The position numbers and the translations under genes are program-made. A stretch of DNA of 64,000 nt from an uncultured Bacteroidia bacterium (GTDB lineage Bacteria > Bacteroidota > Bacteroidia > Bacteroidales > Prolixibacteraceae). Under the pieces are notes generated by a model that did not search any database, was not told the origin of the DNA, and was given only the letters and a program-made list of their open reading frames with translations. The stretch lies in NCBI GenBank assembly GCA_903923905.1, contig CAIXZH010000116.1:1-64000 (forward strand), read 5' to 3'. Of the stretch, positions 1 through 9,677 are shown piece by piece; position 1 is the first letter of the stretch; each line of letters opens with the position of its first letter.

Positions 1-419
1 AATAATTTTCTGTCCTGACCCGGCTTTCATGAACCTTAGTATATTCTCAAAGCTTCCCAGCTTCAAATTCTTCGTAGTTCGTTCTCTTTCCTTCTCAATA
101 TCTTCAATGAACTCTGTTCAATCACTATTCTTTAATTCCACCCAATTTTTTCTGGCGAAAGTTCGGCAAAGGTAATCCATTTTATTAATCTGCAAAAACT
201 TTATTCCACTATTTTCATAAAACATACGAAGAACTATCTGTTAATACAAAAAACAATACTTCTGAAAATACTGAAACGATGAGTCAAATCCAGCAAATTA
301 TCTGAATCATCAACATATTATCTATGATATATTTAAATATTGTAATCGTAATCTATTGAAAAAAAGACAAGTAATTGTTAAATTAGAATTCAAGGCATTT
401 TCAATGAGAACAGGTATGA

Positions 420-454
420 AAAAAAAGTGACACAATATCGTGTCATTTTTTTTT
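420..454. terminator. Bidirectional Rho-independent terminator-like hairpin
   Basis: A-run / TGACAC-aatatc-GTGTCA / T-run, downstream of the IMPDH-like gene. Confidence 0.6.
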
Positions 455-581
455 CAATATATATTTAATTAAAATCATTATTGATATTAATTAAATGAAA
501 GTTTAGTCTCGAAAATGAATTCCTAATCAATTATAAATTCAATTATCATCCAGATAAAATGCAGGAAAGTTCACATTTTCA

Positions 582-2078
582 TTAATTGTTTGCTTCCTTT
601 AAAATCACATCGTGAGCCCCACCTTCAATAATACTGGTTGAAGATACAAGTGTGATCCTGGCATTTTCCTGCAATTGAGGTATCGATATCACTCCACAAC
701 TGCACATGGTAGATTTTATTTTATCCAATGTAACGTCTAAATTGTCTTTTAATTTTCCGGCATAAGGGACATAACTATCGACTCCTTCCTCAAATTTCAA
801 GGTTTCATTACCTCCCATATCATAGCGCTGCCAATTTCTGGCGCGGTTTGACCCCTCGCCCCAATATTCCTTAACATAACTATTTCCAATCTTTAATCTT
901 TTGGTTGGACTCTCATCGAAACGGGCAAAATATCGCCCCATCATCAGAAAATCAGCTCCCATTGCCAGTGCTAAAACCATATGATAGTCATAGACGATTC
1001 CTCCATCACTGCAAATAGGGATATAAATTCCAGTCTCGTTAAAATAATCTTTCCGCGCCTGGGCAACTTCAATCAATGCGGTGGCCTGGCCTCTTCCAAT
1101 CCCTTTTACTTCTCGCGTGATACATATGGAACCCCCTCCGATTCCTATCTTAACGAAATCTGCCCCAGCATTTACCAGATAGAGAAATCCTTCCTTATCT
1201 ACCACATTCCCGGCTCCAATTTTAGTATTCGATCCAAAGTTTTCTTTAACATACCTTATTGTTTCAGCCTGCCATTCAGAAAATCCGTCGGAAGAGTCAA
1301 GGCATAGAACATCTGCCCCGGCTTCGATTAAGGCAGGAACACGTTCTTTATAATCACGTGAGTTTATTCCGGCACCAACACATAGCTTTTTATTATTGTC
1401 AAGCAGCTCGTTAAGATTTTCCTGATGATCATCATAATCCTTTCGGAAGACGAAGTATTGCAGATTCTGTTGGTCATCAATAATGGGGAGGCAATTCAGT
1501 TTATGTTCCCATACGGTATCATTGGCAGTATTTAATGAGATCCCTAATTTACCGACAATCAATTTAGAAAAAGGAGTCATAAACTCTTTTACCTGTTTGT
1601 CCATAGGATCTTTTGAAATACGGTAATCCCGGCTGGTAACAATACCAAGTAATTTACCATTGGATTTTCCATTATCCGTTATGCCAACTGTGGAATGCCC
1701 TGTTTTTTTAACCAGATCAAGAACGTCTGCCAGACAGCTGTTGGGAGTGAGATTTGAATCACTGACCACAAATCCAGCCTTGAATTTTTTCACCCGCTGA
1801 ACCATATCGCATTGGCTTTGTACCGATTGGGAACCAAAAATAAAGGATAAGCCGCCATTTCGGGCCAGGGCAATTGCGAGATTGTGATCAGAAACCGATT
1901 GCATTATCGCAGAAACGGCAGGGATATTTAATTCAATATCTGATATCTCACCTTTTTTGAATTTTACGAGGGGGACTTTTAACGAAACGTTTGCAGGAAA
2001 GCAATTTTTGTCAGTAAGTCCCGGGATCAGGAGATACTCGTTAAATGTTCTGGATACATCATTAAAATATTGTGCCAT
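582..2078 (-). CDS. IMP dehydrogenase / GMP reductase family protein with CBS-like insert (divergent lineage)
   Basis: 498-aa ORF; IMPDH barrel motifs '[47 protein letters not shown]' and '[29 protein letters not shown]'. Confidence 0.9.
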   Translation of the reverse strand: MAQYFNDVSRTFNEYLLIPGLTDKNCFPANVSLKVPLVKFKKGEISDIELNIPAVSAIMQSVSDHNLAIALARNGGLSFIFGSQSVQSQCDMVQRVKKFKAGFVVSDSNLTPNSCLADVLDLVKKTGHSTVGITDNGKSNGKLLGIVTSRDYRISKDPMDKQVKEFMTPFSKLIVGKLGISLNTANDTVWEHKLNCLPIIDDQQNLQYFVFRKDYDDHQENLNELLDNNKKLCVGAGINSRDYKERVPALIEAGADVLCLDSSDGFSEWQAETIRYVKENFGSNTKIGAGNVVDKEGFLYLVNAGADFVKIGIGGGSICITREVKGIGRGQATALIEVAQARKDYFNETGIYIPICSDGGIVYDYHMVLALAMGADFLMMGRYFARFDESPTKRLKIGNSYVKEYWGEGSNRARNWQRYDMGGNETLKFEEGVDSYVPYAGKLKDNLDVTLDKIKSTMCSCGVISIPQLQENARITLVSSTSIIEGGAHDVILKEANN

Positions 2079-2270
2079 AACGTAATATATCGATTAAAAT
2101 GAACTTCAATGCAGAAAGACCTGTATTGTCAATTTAGTTGCAAAAGTAACGAACTCAGGAAACTTATTCAAGGGGTATGAGAAGAATCATTAAGCTTTAA
2201 TGATTTCTTATTCTATTAACATATCTTTCAATCTATCACTTCAGTTACATGTAAGGGAGAACTTCACATA

Positions 2271-3503
2271 TTAAATCGCCCTTGCAACTTCACCGTGCAT
2301 ATGAAAATCAAGACCGCTTTTCTGAATGGCATCGGTTACCTTAACTGGCACAAAACGGTTGATGACATGAAGCATAATCCAGGTAAATGAACTTGCCCAA
2401 ATAATTGCAAACAGCAGTGCAATAACCTCTTTGGTTATCAATTCAAAGCCACCGCCATAAAAAATACCATTGATAGTCCCAGGATTTATCGTGGTTGTGG
2501 CAAATATTCCAAGCAAAACGGTCCCGAATACTCCGCCAACGCCATGGACACCCCAAACATCGAGTGCGTCATCCCATTTCATCCTGTTTTTAAATTCAAC
2601 GGCCATATAACATACGATTCCAGACATCGTACCGATGCATGCTGCCGCACCGACAGTGACGTATCCTGCGGCGGGAGTAATGGTTGCAAGGCCGGCTACG
2701 GCTCCGGTCATTAATCCTATAAAAGTAGGTTTCTTTTTCCCGCTGTTCCATTCAATCATCAGCCAGGTAATTGCAGCAAATGAAGCAGACACATCCGTAT
2801 TGATAAAGGCAGCTACGGTTATATCATTCATATCAAGTTCACTTCCTGCGTTAAATCCATACCAACCAAACCACAGTAAGGTAGTTCCGATCGCGACTAA
2901 AGGTATATTATTGGGTTCATGCTCGCCCCCTTTTCTTTTTCCAACATAAATGGTGGCAACAAGAGCCGCAAACCCGGCTGTAGCGTGTACAACTATTCCC
3001 CCGGCAAAGTCGATTACACCCCAATGCTGCAGGATTCCTCCGCCCCAGATCATATGAACAAAAGGGTAATAGACAAGTATTTGCCAGAAGATCAGAAATA
3101 TAACATATGCTTTAAAGGTTACCCGGTTAATAATTGCTCCGGTTATCAAAGCAGGAGTAATTATAGCAAACATCATCTGGTAGGCGAAAAAAACATATTC
3201 AGGAAAAGCCTTACCTACCATCATGGTCTTTGGCGTGATTCCGTGCAGGAATGCTTTATCAAGATTTCCGATGATACCAAAAAAATCGGTCCCGTTGGCT
3301 AAAGTTCCGCTAAAACAAAGAGAATAACCAAAACTAAACCACAGTACGGTAGTTAATCCCAGCGAGACAAAGCTCTGCATCATGATATTAAGAATGTTCT
3401 TCTTGTTACCGAGTCCACCATAAAAAAATGACAGTCCGGGTGTCATCAGCATTACAAGACTCGTTGCTAATATCATAAACGTAGTTACCCCTTTGTCGAT
3501 CAT
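2271..3503 (-). CDS. amt: Ammonium transporter (Amt family)
   Basis: 410 aa, multi-TM; 'DFAGGIVVHATAGFAALVATIYVGKR', 'WGVHGVGGVFGTVLLGIFA'. Confidence 0.95.
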   Translation of the reverse strand: MIDKGVTTFMILATSLVMLMTPGLSFFYGGLGNKKNILNIMMQSFVSLGLTTVLWFSFGYSLCFSGTLANGTDFFGIIGNLDKAFLHGITPKTMMVGKAFPEYVFFAYQMMFAIITPALITGAIINRVTFKAYVIFLIFWQILVYYPFVHMIWGGGILQHWGVIDFAGGIVVHATAGFAALVATIYVGKRKGGEHEPNNIPLVAIGTTLLWFGWYGFNAGSELDMNDITVAAFINTDVSASFAAITWLMIEWNSGKKKPTFIGLMTGAVAGLATITPAAGYVTVGAAACIGTMSGIVCYMAVEFKNRMKWDDALDVWGVHGVGGVFGTVLLGIFATTTINPGTINGIFYGGGFELITKEVIALLFAIIWASSFTWIMLHVINRFVPVKVTDAIQKSGLDFHMHGEVARAI

Positions 3504-3755
3504 GAGAAATTAGTTTTTAGTTTTTTTTTGGATAATTTGCGTGCAAAAATATGAAATTATGACTAAAGTCACATTAAAATGTAGGTATTTAGATTGAATA
3601 TACCTTTATTGTAGAAAAATGACATAATTGAAGAGGGGGGATGGATGTAATATTTTGATTAATATGATCAGATAGTCATGTTGCAATTTAGAAGGAATAC
3701 AAGAACCCAATAATTAGTTATATTTGGCCTAATTAATCCTTTAAACAGATACGAT

Positions 3756-4175
3756 ATGGGCATGTTAGGTGAGTTCAGGCAATTTGCCATGAGGGGGAAT
3801 GTGGTTGATCTGGCAGTCGGGGTAATCATTGGTGGAGCTTTTGGAAAGATTGTATCATCCTTTGTGGGAGATATTCTGATGCCGCCGATTGGAGCACTGC
3901 TTGGTGGAACCGATTTTACCGGGTTGAAAATAGTCCTCAAGGAAAAATTGGTCGAAGTGGGAGGGAAGGCTGTTTCGCAGCCGGTCACCCTTAATTATGG
4001 CAACTTTATCCAGGTGACGATCGATTTTCTGATCATTGCCTTCTCGATATTTATGATGATTAAAATGATGAACGCCTTGAACAAGAAAAATATTCCTGCA
4101 CCACCTCCCCCGGCCGAACCATCCAATGAGGAAAAACTGTTGACAGAGATAAGGGACTTGTTAAAAAAGCAATAA
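3756..4175 (+). CDS. mscL: Large-conductance mechanosensitive channel MscL
   Basis: 139 aa; '[40 protein letters not shown]' hallmark. Confidence 0.97.
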   Translation: MGMLGEFRQFAMRGNVVDLAVGVIIGGAFGKIVSSFVGDILMPPIGALLGGTDFTGLKIVLKEKLVEVGGKAVSQPVTLNYGNFIQVTIDFLIIAFSIFMMIKMMNALNKKNIPAPPPPAEPSNEEKLLTEIRDLLKKQ

Positions 4176-4254
4176 GCCGAGGCTGTTGAAAAATGTTAAG
4201 TCTGGCTTCCGGAAAGAAGCTGGCCTTAACATTAAATCATTAAAACTGATACTT

Positions 4255-5121
4255 TTAATTCTGGTGAAACTCCTCAGAAACAAATTCCAGAACTTTGGGT
4301 AATGCATCGCGCCAGTAGGTCCAGTTATGCGCTCCGTCACGTGTACGAAATTCATGCGGAATATCTTTCTTTCGCATTGCAATGTGAATCAGGCAATTCC
4401 CCTCATAAAGAAAATCGTCATCACCGCAATCAATGTACCAGCGCACCGCTTTCTTCTGATCATCAGGCATCCGGTTAACCAGTTCAATGGCGTTATGGTT
4501 TTCAAAATAAGCCTTGATCCTTGCTTCATCAGTGATTTCGGGATTGCTCTTTTTTATACGGGTTTTGGCATCCTCCATATTCAGGGGGCCAACATAAGCG
4601 CTTAACGGACAGGCGGATGAAAATAATTCGGGATGATGCAGCGCGTACATAAACGAACCGCCTCCACCCATAGATAACCCGGCAACTGCACGATACCTTT
4701 TTTCTCCTTTAATGCGGTAACTTTTTTCGATTGCAGGGATAAACTCCTGGAAGAAATAATCTTCATAATTCCAATTTCCTGCGATGTTATTAAAATACCC
4801 CATCTGACCTGTTTGGGCATCCGGCATCACAATAATCATTGCAGTTGCGGTGCCGTCTTCAATAGCTTTATCGGTAATGCGCTGGACTTCACCGAATTGC
4901 ACCCATCCGGTATGATCGTCACCGGCGCCATGCAGTAAATAGAGCACAGGATAACTCCTTTGCGAGGTTTCATAACCAGGTGGGAGATAAATTGCGTATT
5001 TACGATCACTTTTCAGAATCTTGCTGGGTATCGACTGGTTGTCGAAAACTTTGCTCGGTTGAGCCATACTCAATAGGGTGAAACAAATAAAGAGAACAGA
5101 GAGACAAAATGATTTTTTCAT
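4255..5121 (-). CDS. Secreted alpha/beta-hydrolase esterase (CE1/esterase-D-like)
   Basis: Signal peptide; 'YPVLYLLHGAGDDHTGW', nucleophile elbow 'GLSMGG'; C-terminal 'DGAHNWTYWRDAL'. Confidence 0.85.
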   Translation of the reverse strand: MKKSFCLSVLFICFTLLSMAQPSKVFDNQSIPSKILKSDRKYAIYLPPGYETSQRSYPVLYLLHGAGDDHTGWVQFGEVQRITDKAIEDGTATAMIIVMPDAQTGQMGYFNNIAGNWNYEDYFFQEFIPAIEKSYRIKGEKRYRAVAGLSMGGGGSFMYALHHPELFSSACPLSAYVGPLNMEDAKTRIKKSNPEITDEARIKAYFENHNAIELVNRMPDDQKKAVRWYIDCGDDDFLYEGNCLIHIAMRKKDIPHEFRTRDGAHNWTYWRDALPKVLEFVSEEFHQN

Positions 5122-5142
5122 TACTAAGTTATTTAATGGACT

Positions 5143-6648
5143 TTACTTCTCAAATTTGATTCTAAATGTAACAACTTGCCAATCAGGTAATTTAAGAGGC
5201 TTGCTAATAACAAGTTCCTCTGGTTGCTGCTTCCAGTTCAGTTTTTCGTTACTTCCCAACAGAATAACCGACATTACCGCTTTTTGAGCCAGTTTTGAAT
5301 TCTTGCCAAGAGAATTAATCCGGATAGTTCCGGCAGGGGTTCCCAGACAAAACGCATACAAGATATCTCCTTTTTGGGTAAAACGGATATCTTTGGCACT
5401 GTATTTTACCTTTTCTTCATTAAAGTTTCCAGCTAGTACCATTTTTGCATCTGCAGGTTTTTCTCCGTATAATTTCCAGGGACGTGTTCCGTAAATTCCT
5501 TCTCCGTTTATCGCCGTCCATTTGCTTATTTCATCCAAGATTTTGAGCATATCAGGTTCCAGATCTCCTTCAGGAGTCTGCACTACATTGATAAGAAGGT
5601 TTCCGTTTTTACTGACAATATCAACCAGCATTTGAATTATTTCAGTTGAACTTTTATATTTCTGTCCGGTCCGGTAATACCAGTCGCCGATTGAGGTATC
5701 TGTTTGCCATGGAAACTGGTTAATCGTATCTTTTACTCCTCGTTCAAGATCTTCCACCCACATCCCCTGCGAGGGTTGCTTACAATTATAAACAGCCTCG
5801 AGTTTTCCTCCATTCTTTTTAATATCCTCATTGTAAAAGTGGGAAACCATTTTTCTCCCGATATCTCCGAAAGGGAAACTGCTGTCGGAGTAGAGCAGAT
5901 CAGGATGATAATTGTCAATCAGCTCTTTAATTGAATTAAGCCACTCCTGTTGATTGTCCGGATCATTGGTCAGCCAATCTTTATCACTTGCAGCGGCTTT
6001 TTTATGATAAAGATCCTCATATTTACTATCGGCCCCGTCATAGGGAACTCCGGCCATCGGACCATTCTTGTCTGCCAGATGACTGGCCTGGAACCAGGTG
6101 TAGCTGGCCCCGAGATGCTCAGAAACCCCAAATCGCAATCCTTCTTTTTTGGCAGCCTTCTGCCAAAGCCCTAATACATCTTTTTTTGGACCCATATTGG
6201 CGGCATTCCATTTGTGAATTTTTGAATTCCAGAGAAAGAAATCATCATGATGAGATCCCATACTCACAAAATATCTGGCTCCGGCCTTTTTGTAAAGAGC
6301 CATCAGTTTTTCCGGATCCCATCGCTCCGCCTTCCATAAAGGGATGATGTCCTTGTATCCGAATTTAGATGGGTGGCCATAATGGGCAACATGGTATTTA
6401 TTATCAGCACTACCTTCTTCATACATTTGTCTCGCGTACCAGTCTCCCTGACGTGGCACTGCCTGCGGTCCCCAGTGGGCCCAGATTCCGAACTTGGCGT
6501 CGCGGAACCATTCAGGGTATTGGTATTGTCTGAAAGACTCATCAGTTGGCTTGAAGGTTTGGGAGAAAAGTTGACCGGATTGAAAGGTTGACAAAATAAT
6601 TGTCAAAATCATTAATTGGAACAATTGAAGGTTGTTTTTCATGATCAT
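5143..6648 (-). CDS. Alpha-L-fucosidase (GH29), secreted
   Basis: 'EWFRDAKFGIWAHWGPQAVPRQGDWYARQMYEEG', 'YFVSMGSHHDDFFLWNSKIHKWNAANMGPKKDVLG', 'LLYSDSSFPFGD'. Confidence 0.92.
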   Translation of the reverse strand: MIMKNNLQLFQLMILTIILSTFQSGQLFSQTFKPTDESFRQYQYPEWFRDAKFGIWAHWGPQAVPRQGDWYARQMYEEGSADNKYHVAHYGHPSKFGYKDIIPLWKAERWDPEKLMALYKKAGARYFVSMGSHHDDFFLWNSKIHKWNAANMGPKKDVLGLWQKAAKKEGLRFGVSEHLGASYTWFQASHLADKNGPMAGVPYDGADSKYEDLYHKKAAASDKDWLTNDPDNQQEWLNSIKELIDNYHPDLLYSDSSFPFGDIGRKMVSHFYNEDIKKNGGKLEAVYNCKQPSQGMWVEDLERGVKDTINQFPWQTDTSIGDWYYRTGQKYKSSTEIIQMLVDIVSKNGNLLINVVQTPEGDLEPDMLKILDEISKWTAINGEGIYGTRPWKLYGEKPADAKMVLAGNFNEEKVKYSAKDIRFTQKGDILYAFCLGTPAGTIRINSLGKNSKLAQKAVMSVILLGSNEKLNWKQQPEELVISKPLKLPDWQVVTFRIKFEK

Positions 6649-6696
6649 AATTTGATTTGGTCTTTTATGGCTGATTTATTGGATATTTGTAAGTCT

Positions 6697-7533
6697 TTAA
6701 ATAATAGGTGGTTTATAGAAATTAAGACAATTTTCACCCATGATCCCGGATTTAATTGTGGCCTCATACTTTTCAAGGTAAGTCCTCACTATGTCTGTGA
6801 TTTTTGAGTAGGAACCTCCCAACAGACAGACGGGCCAATCGCTGCCAGTCATCAACCGGTCCGGACCAAACGCCCCGAAAACGTTATCCAGGTATGGGAT
6901 GAAAGTTTGCTGATTCCAGTTGTTCGGATCAGCCTCGGTTACCATTCCCGAGAGTTTGCACCAGACGTTTGGATATCGTGCGATGGATTGAATGTCCGTT
7001 TTCCATGGATCGAAGATCCCTTTCCTGATTAACGGTTTCGAAATATGATCGATAACGAAGGGCTGGTTCGGAAACTCAGCAACCAATCCGGCTGCAATTT
7101 TTAGATGTTTAGGAAAGAGAAGCAGGTCGAAAGTTAAATCATATTTTCCAAGGCAGCTTATGCCGTTCCTGAATTCATCTCTTAACATGAACAGTTCATC
7201 TGCTTCATCATGAAGAACATGCCGTACACCGACCAGTTTTCTATTTTGTGATAATTCAGCCAGTTGTTTGTCAATATCAGGGGAGCAAAGATCGACCCAC
7301 CCAACGACACCTTTAATCCATGAATTTTCATTGGCCAATTGGATTAACCAATGGGTCTCGTCAATCGATTGTCTTGCCTGCACCGCTATACACCCATCGA
7401 AACCTTCCTGTTTCAATAAAGGTTCCAGATCCGGAGGCAGGTAATCGCGCTGAAGGATTTTCATGGATTCATCAATCCATCTGTACTCTGAGGAGTTGAA
7501 TTTCCAAAAATGTTGATGACTGTCGATTTTCAT
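6697..7533 (-). CDS. Amidohydrolase, COG3618 family (L-fuconolactonase-like)
   Basis: 'MKIDSHQHFWKFNSSEYRWI', 'FVIDHISKPLIRKGIFDPWKTDI', 'RLMTGSDWPVCLLGGSY'. Confidence 0.85.
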   Translation of the reverse strand: MKIDSHQHFWKFNSSEYRWIDESMKILQRDYLPPDLEPLLKQEGFDGCIAVQARQSIDETHWLIQLANENSWIKGVVGWVDLCSPDIDKQLAELSQNRKLVGVRHVLHDEADELFMLRDEFRNGISCLGKYDLTFDLLLFPKHLKIAAGLVAEFPNQPFVIDHISKPLIRKGIFDPWKTDIQSIARYPNVWCKLSGMVTEADPNNWNQQTFIPYLDNVFGAFGPDRLMTGSDWPVCLLGGSYSKITDIVRTYLEKYEATIKSGIMGENCLNFYKPPII

Positions 7534-7541
7534 AACAGGCT

Positions 7542-8564
7542 TTAATCTAATTCGATAATAGCTTTGATAACTCCCTTTTGGGGATCGAGTAGCAGAGGAA
7601 ACTGATCTGGCACTGAATGCAGGGTGATCCGATGCGAAATTAGAGCCGAAACATTGACGTTGCCGTTCCTGATGTTTGTGACAACCTGGTTGAAATCTTC
7701 ACGTGTTGCATTGCGGCTGCTTCTTAAAGTTGTTTCCCGTTTGTGAAATTCGGGATGACTAAAACAGAAAGATTCCTTTTGTATGCCAACCAGAGTAATC
7801 CGCCCTCCATGAGCGAGAAATTCCAGACTTCCTTCAATGGCCCGTTTATTTCCCGTTGCATCAATTACAGCAGTGACCATTTCATTACCAGTGATTTTAG
7901 CAATCTGCTCCACCGGATTTTCGAGGGCATTAATCAGGTGATCCACTCCGAAATATTTTTGGGCGAACTCGAGACGGGTATTATTAACGTCCATTGCAAT
8001 CACCCTGGCTCCGTTGACCTTTGCAAATGCCATTACTCCCAAACCGATAGGTCCGGCCCCGATAATTAATACATATTCATCTTTTTGTATTTCGGTTATC
8101 CGCACGGCATGGGCACCAATAGCCATTGGCTCAACCATTGCAAGTTCATCGGAGGTTAGCCCTTCACCGTCAATGAGTGAATATGCCGGAACCTGAATAA
8201 ACTCCGTCATTCCCCCGTCAATATGGACGCCCGCTCCCTGAATTTTAGTACAACAGTTCGGTTTTCCATTGCGACAGGCAATACAATTGTTGCAAGGGAA
8301 ATAGGGAATGAAGGTAACCGGATGTCCTGCCTTAAAATTGATTTCCGGGCCTTGTCCTTCAGCAATTTCACAGGCAAGTTCATGCCCAAGCACCCTGGGA
8401 TAGGTAAAAAATGGCTGGGTGCCTTCGAAAGCATGCAAATCAGTGCCACATATCCCGATCCGTTTAACCTTTAGGATCACTTTACCAGGTTCGGCAACAG
8501 GCCTGGTCACTTCACGCTGTTCGAATTTTCCCGGCTCAAGGCATATTATTTGCTTCATTATCAA
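7542..8564 (-). CDS. Zinc-binding medium-chain alcohol/polyol dehydrogenase
   Basis: 'GICGTDLHAFEG', 'GHELACEI', structural Zn cysteines 'PCNNCIACRNGKPNCC', Rossmann 'IIGAGPIGLGVMAFAK'. Confidence 0.9.
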   Translation of the reverse strand: MIMKQIICLEPGKFEQREVTRPVAEPGKVILKVKRIGICGTDLHAFEGTQPFFTYPRVLGHELACEIAEGQGPEINFKAGHPVTFIPYFPCNNCIACRNGKPNCCTKIQGAGVHIDGGMTEFIQVPAYSLIDGEGLTSDELAMVEPMAIGAHAVRITEIQKDEYVLIIGAGPIGLGVMAFAKVNGARVIAMDVNNTRLEFAQKYFGVDHLINALENPVEQIAKITGNEMVTAVIDATGNKRAIEGSLEFLAHGGRITLVGIQKESFCFSHPEFHKRETTLRSSRNATREDFNQVVTNIRNGNVNVSALISHRITLHSVPDQFPLLLDPQKGVIKAIIELD

Positions 8565-8588
8565 CGATTTTAATTTTAAGGTATAAAG

Positions 8589-9638
8589 CTATTTTCCAGT
8601 AAGATAGGGATACCCGACATTTAAAAGCCCCCTTTTGATCATTTCATCCCAAAATTCAGATGGAACTTTAGTCGTAACTGCAGTCACATTCTCTTTCACC
8701 CTGTCAGGATCAGAGGTATTCAGGGCAATACTGATTACTCCCGGCGGGGACATTGCAAAACTAACGCAGGCCTGGGCTGGCAATACCCTGAATTCCTCAC
8801 AAATGGAGAAGAATTTTTTGCGCCATTCGAAAAGAGAAATGTTTTCGGAGCAGTCTGGTTGAATCGGTACATAGTCGAAGAATCGCCCGCCCGTGAGAAA
8901 CCCGGCGTGAAAAACGGCTGAATTAATGATTCCGATTTCAGTTCGATGTAATTCAGTCATAAATCTTAGAAGATCAGATGGATGCCTGAGGATAGTCATG
9001 CTGTTCGCAAACATCACCCAGTCCAGATCGACCCTGGCAGCGATGGCACGAATGATTTTCCAGCTTTTGGCCCCCACGCCTATGGCATCCACTTTCCCAT
9101 CTCTTTTTAAATCAGACAATGCCTTGTAGGCTTCTATGATCTGATCAAATCGCTTTATTCGCTCTGTTTCGTTTGCGGAAGTAGAAAGGAACTCGTCGGG
9201 ATCATGAACGGAGACCATTGAAGGTTTATAACTACCTCCCAGTAATTCATTCCCTTGTTCCCAGCATTCGATTATGCCGTCGTGACTGATTCGTTGTTCG
9301 GCATCATTCTTCAATCCGATCCATGCCCCCGGCTCGAAGGTAGGGTCTGTGCCGGTTAATCTGGTTCTGTACCATCCGAGTTTGTTGCTTATGATTACAT
9401 TTTGTGGAGATGCTCCCAATTTCCTTAGATTATCTCCCAGAACCTCCAGGGCCAGACCTGCACCGTACTTCCCGGCTGAATCAAAAACTACCGGCGAAGC
9501 AAGATTATTGATGCACTCTTTGACGATTTGTCCCTTGGTATGATCCGGAAGTTCTGCATACAAGTTTCCTAATGCGCTGGTTCCGAATATTACCGGGGGA
9601 ATTCTTAACTTTGTTTTACCTAACTGGTGGTATTCCAT
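8589..9638 (-). CDS. Aldo/keto reductase (L-fucose / D-threo-aldose 1-dehydrogenase-like)
   Basis: 'MEYHQLGKTKLRIPPVIFGTSALGNLYAEL', 'FDSAGKYGAGLALEVLGDNLR', 'DAIGVGAKSWKII'. Confidence 0.85.
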   Translation of the reverse strand: MEYHQLGKTKLRIPPVIFGTSALGNLYAELPDHTKGQIVKECINNLASPVVFDSAGKYGAGLALEVLGDNLRKLGASPQNVIISNKLGWYRTRLTGTDPTFEPGAWIGLKNDAEQRISHDGIIECWEQGNELLGGSYKPSMVSVHDPDEFLSTSANETERIKRFDQIIEAYKALSDLKRDGKVDAIGVGAKSWKIIRAIAARVDLDWVMFANSMTILRHPSDLLRFMTELHRTEIGIINSAVFHAGFLTGGRFFDYVPIQPDCSENISLFEWRKKFFSICEEFRVLPAQACVSFAMSPPGVISIALNTSDPDRVKENVTAVTTKVPSEFWDEMIKRGLLNVGYPYLTGK

Positions 9639-9677
9639 TAATCCTGGATTTTATGAAATTAGTTGAACTCAAAATGT

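Noticed and set aside
4161-9638. Polysaccharide utilisation locus of classical type
   Set aside because: No SusC/SusD pair is present in the window, so it cannot be called a canonical PUL.
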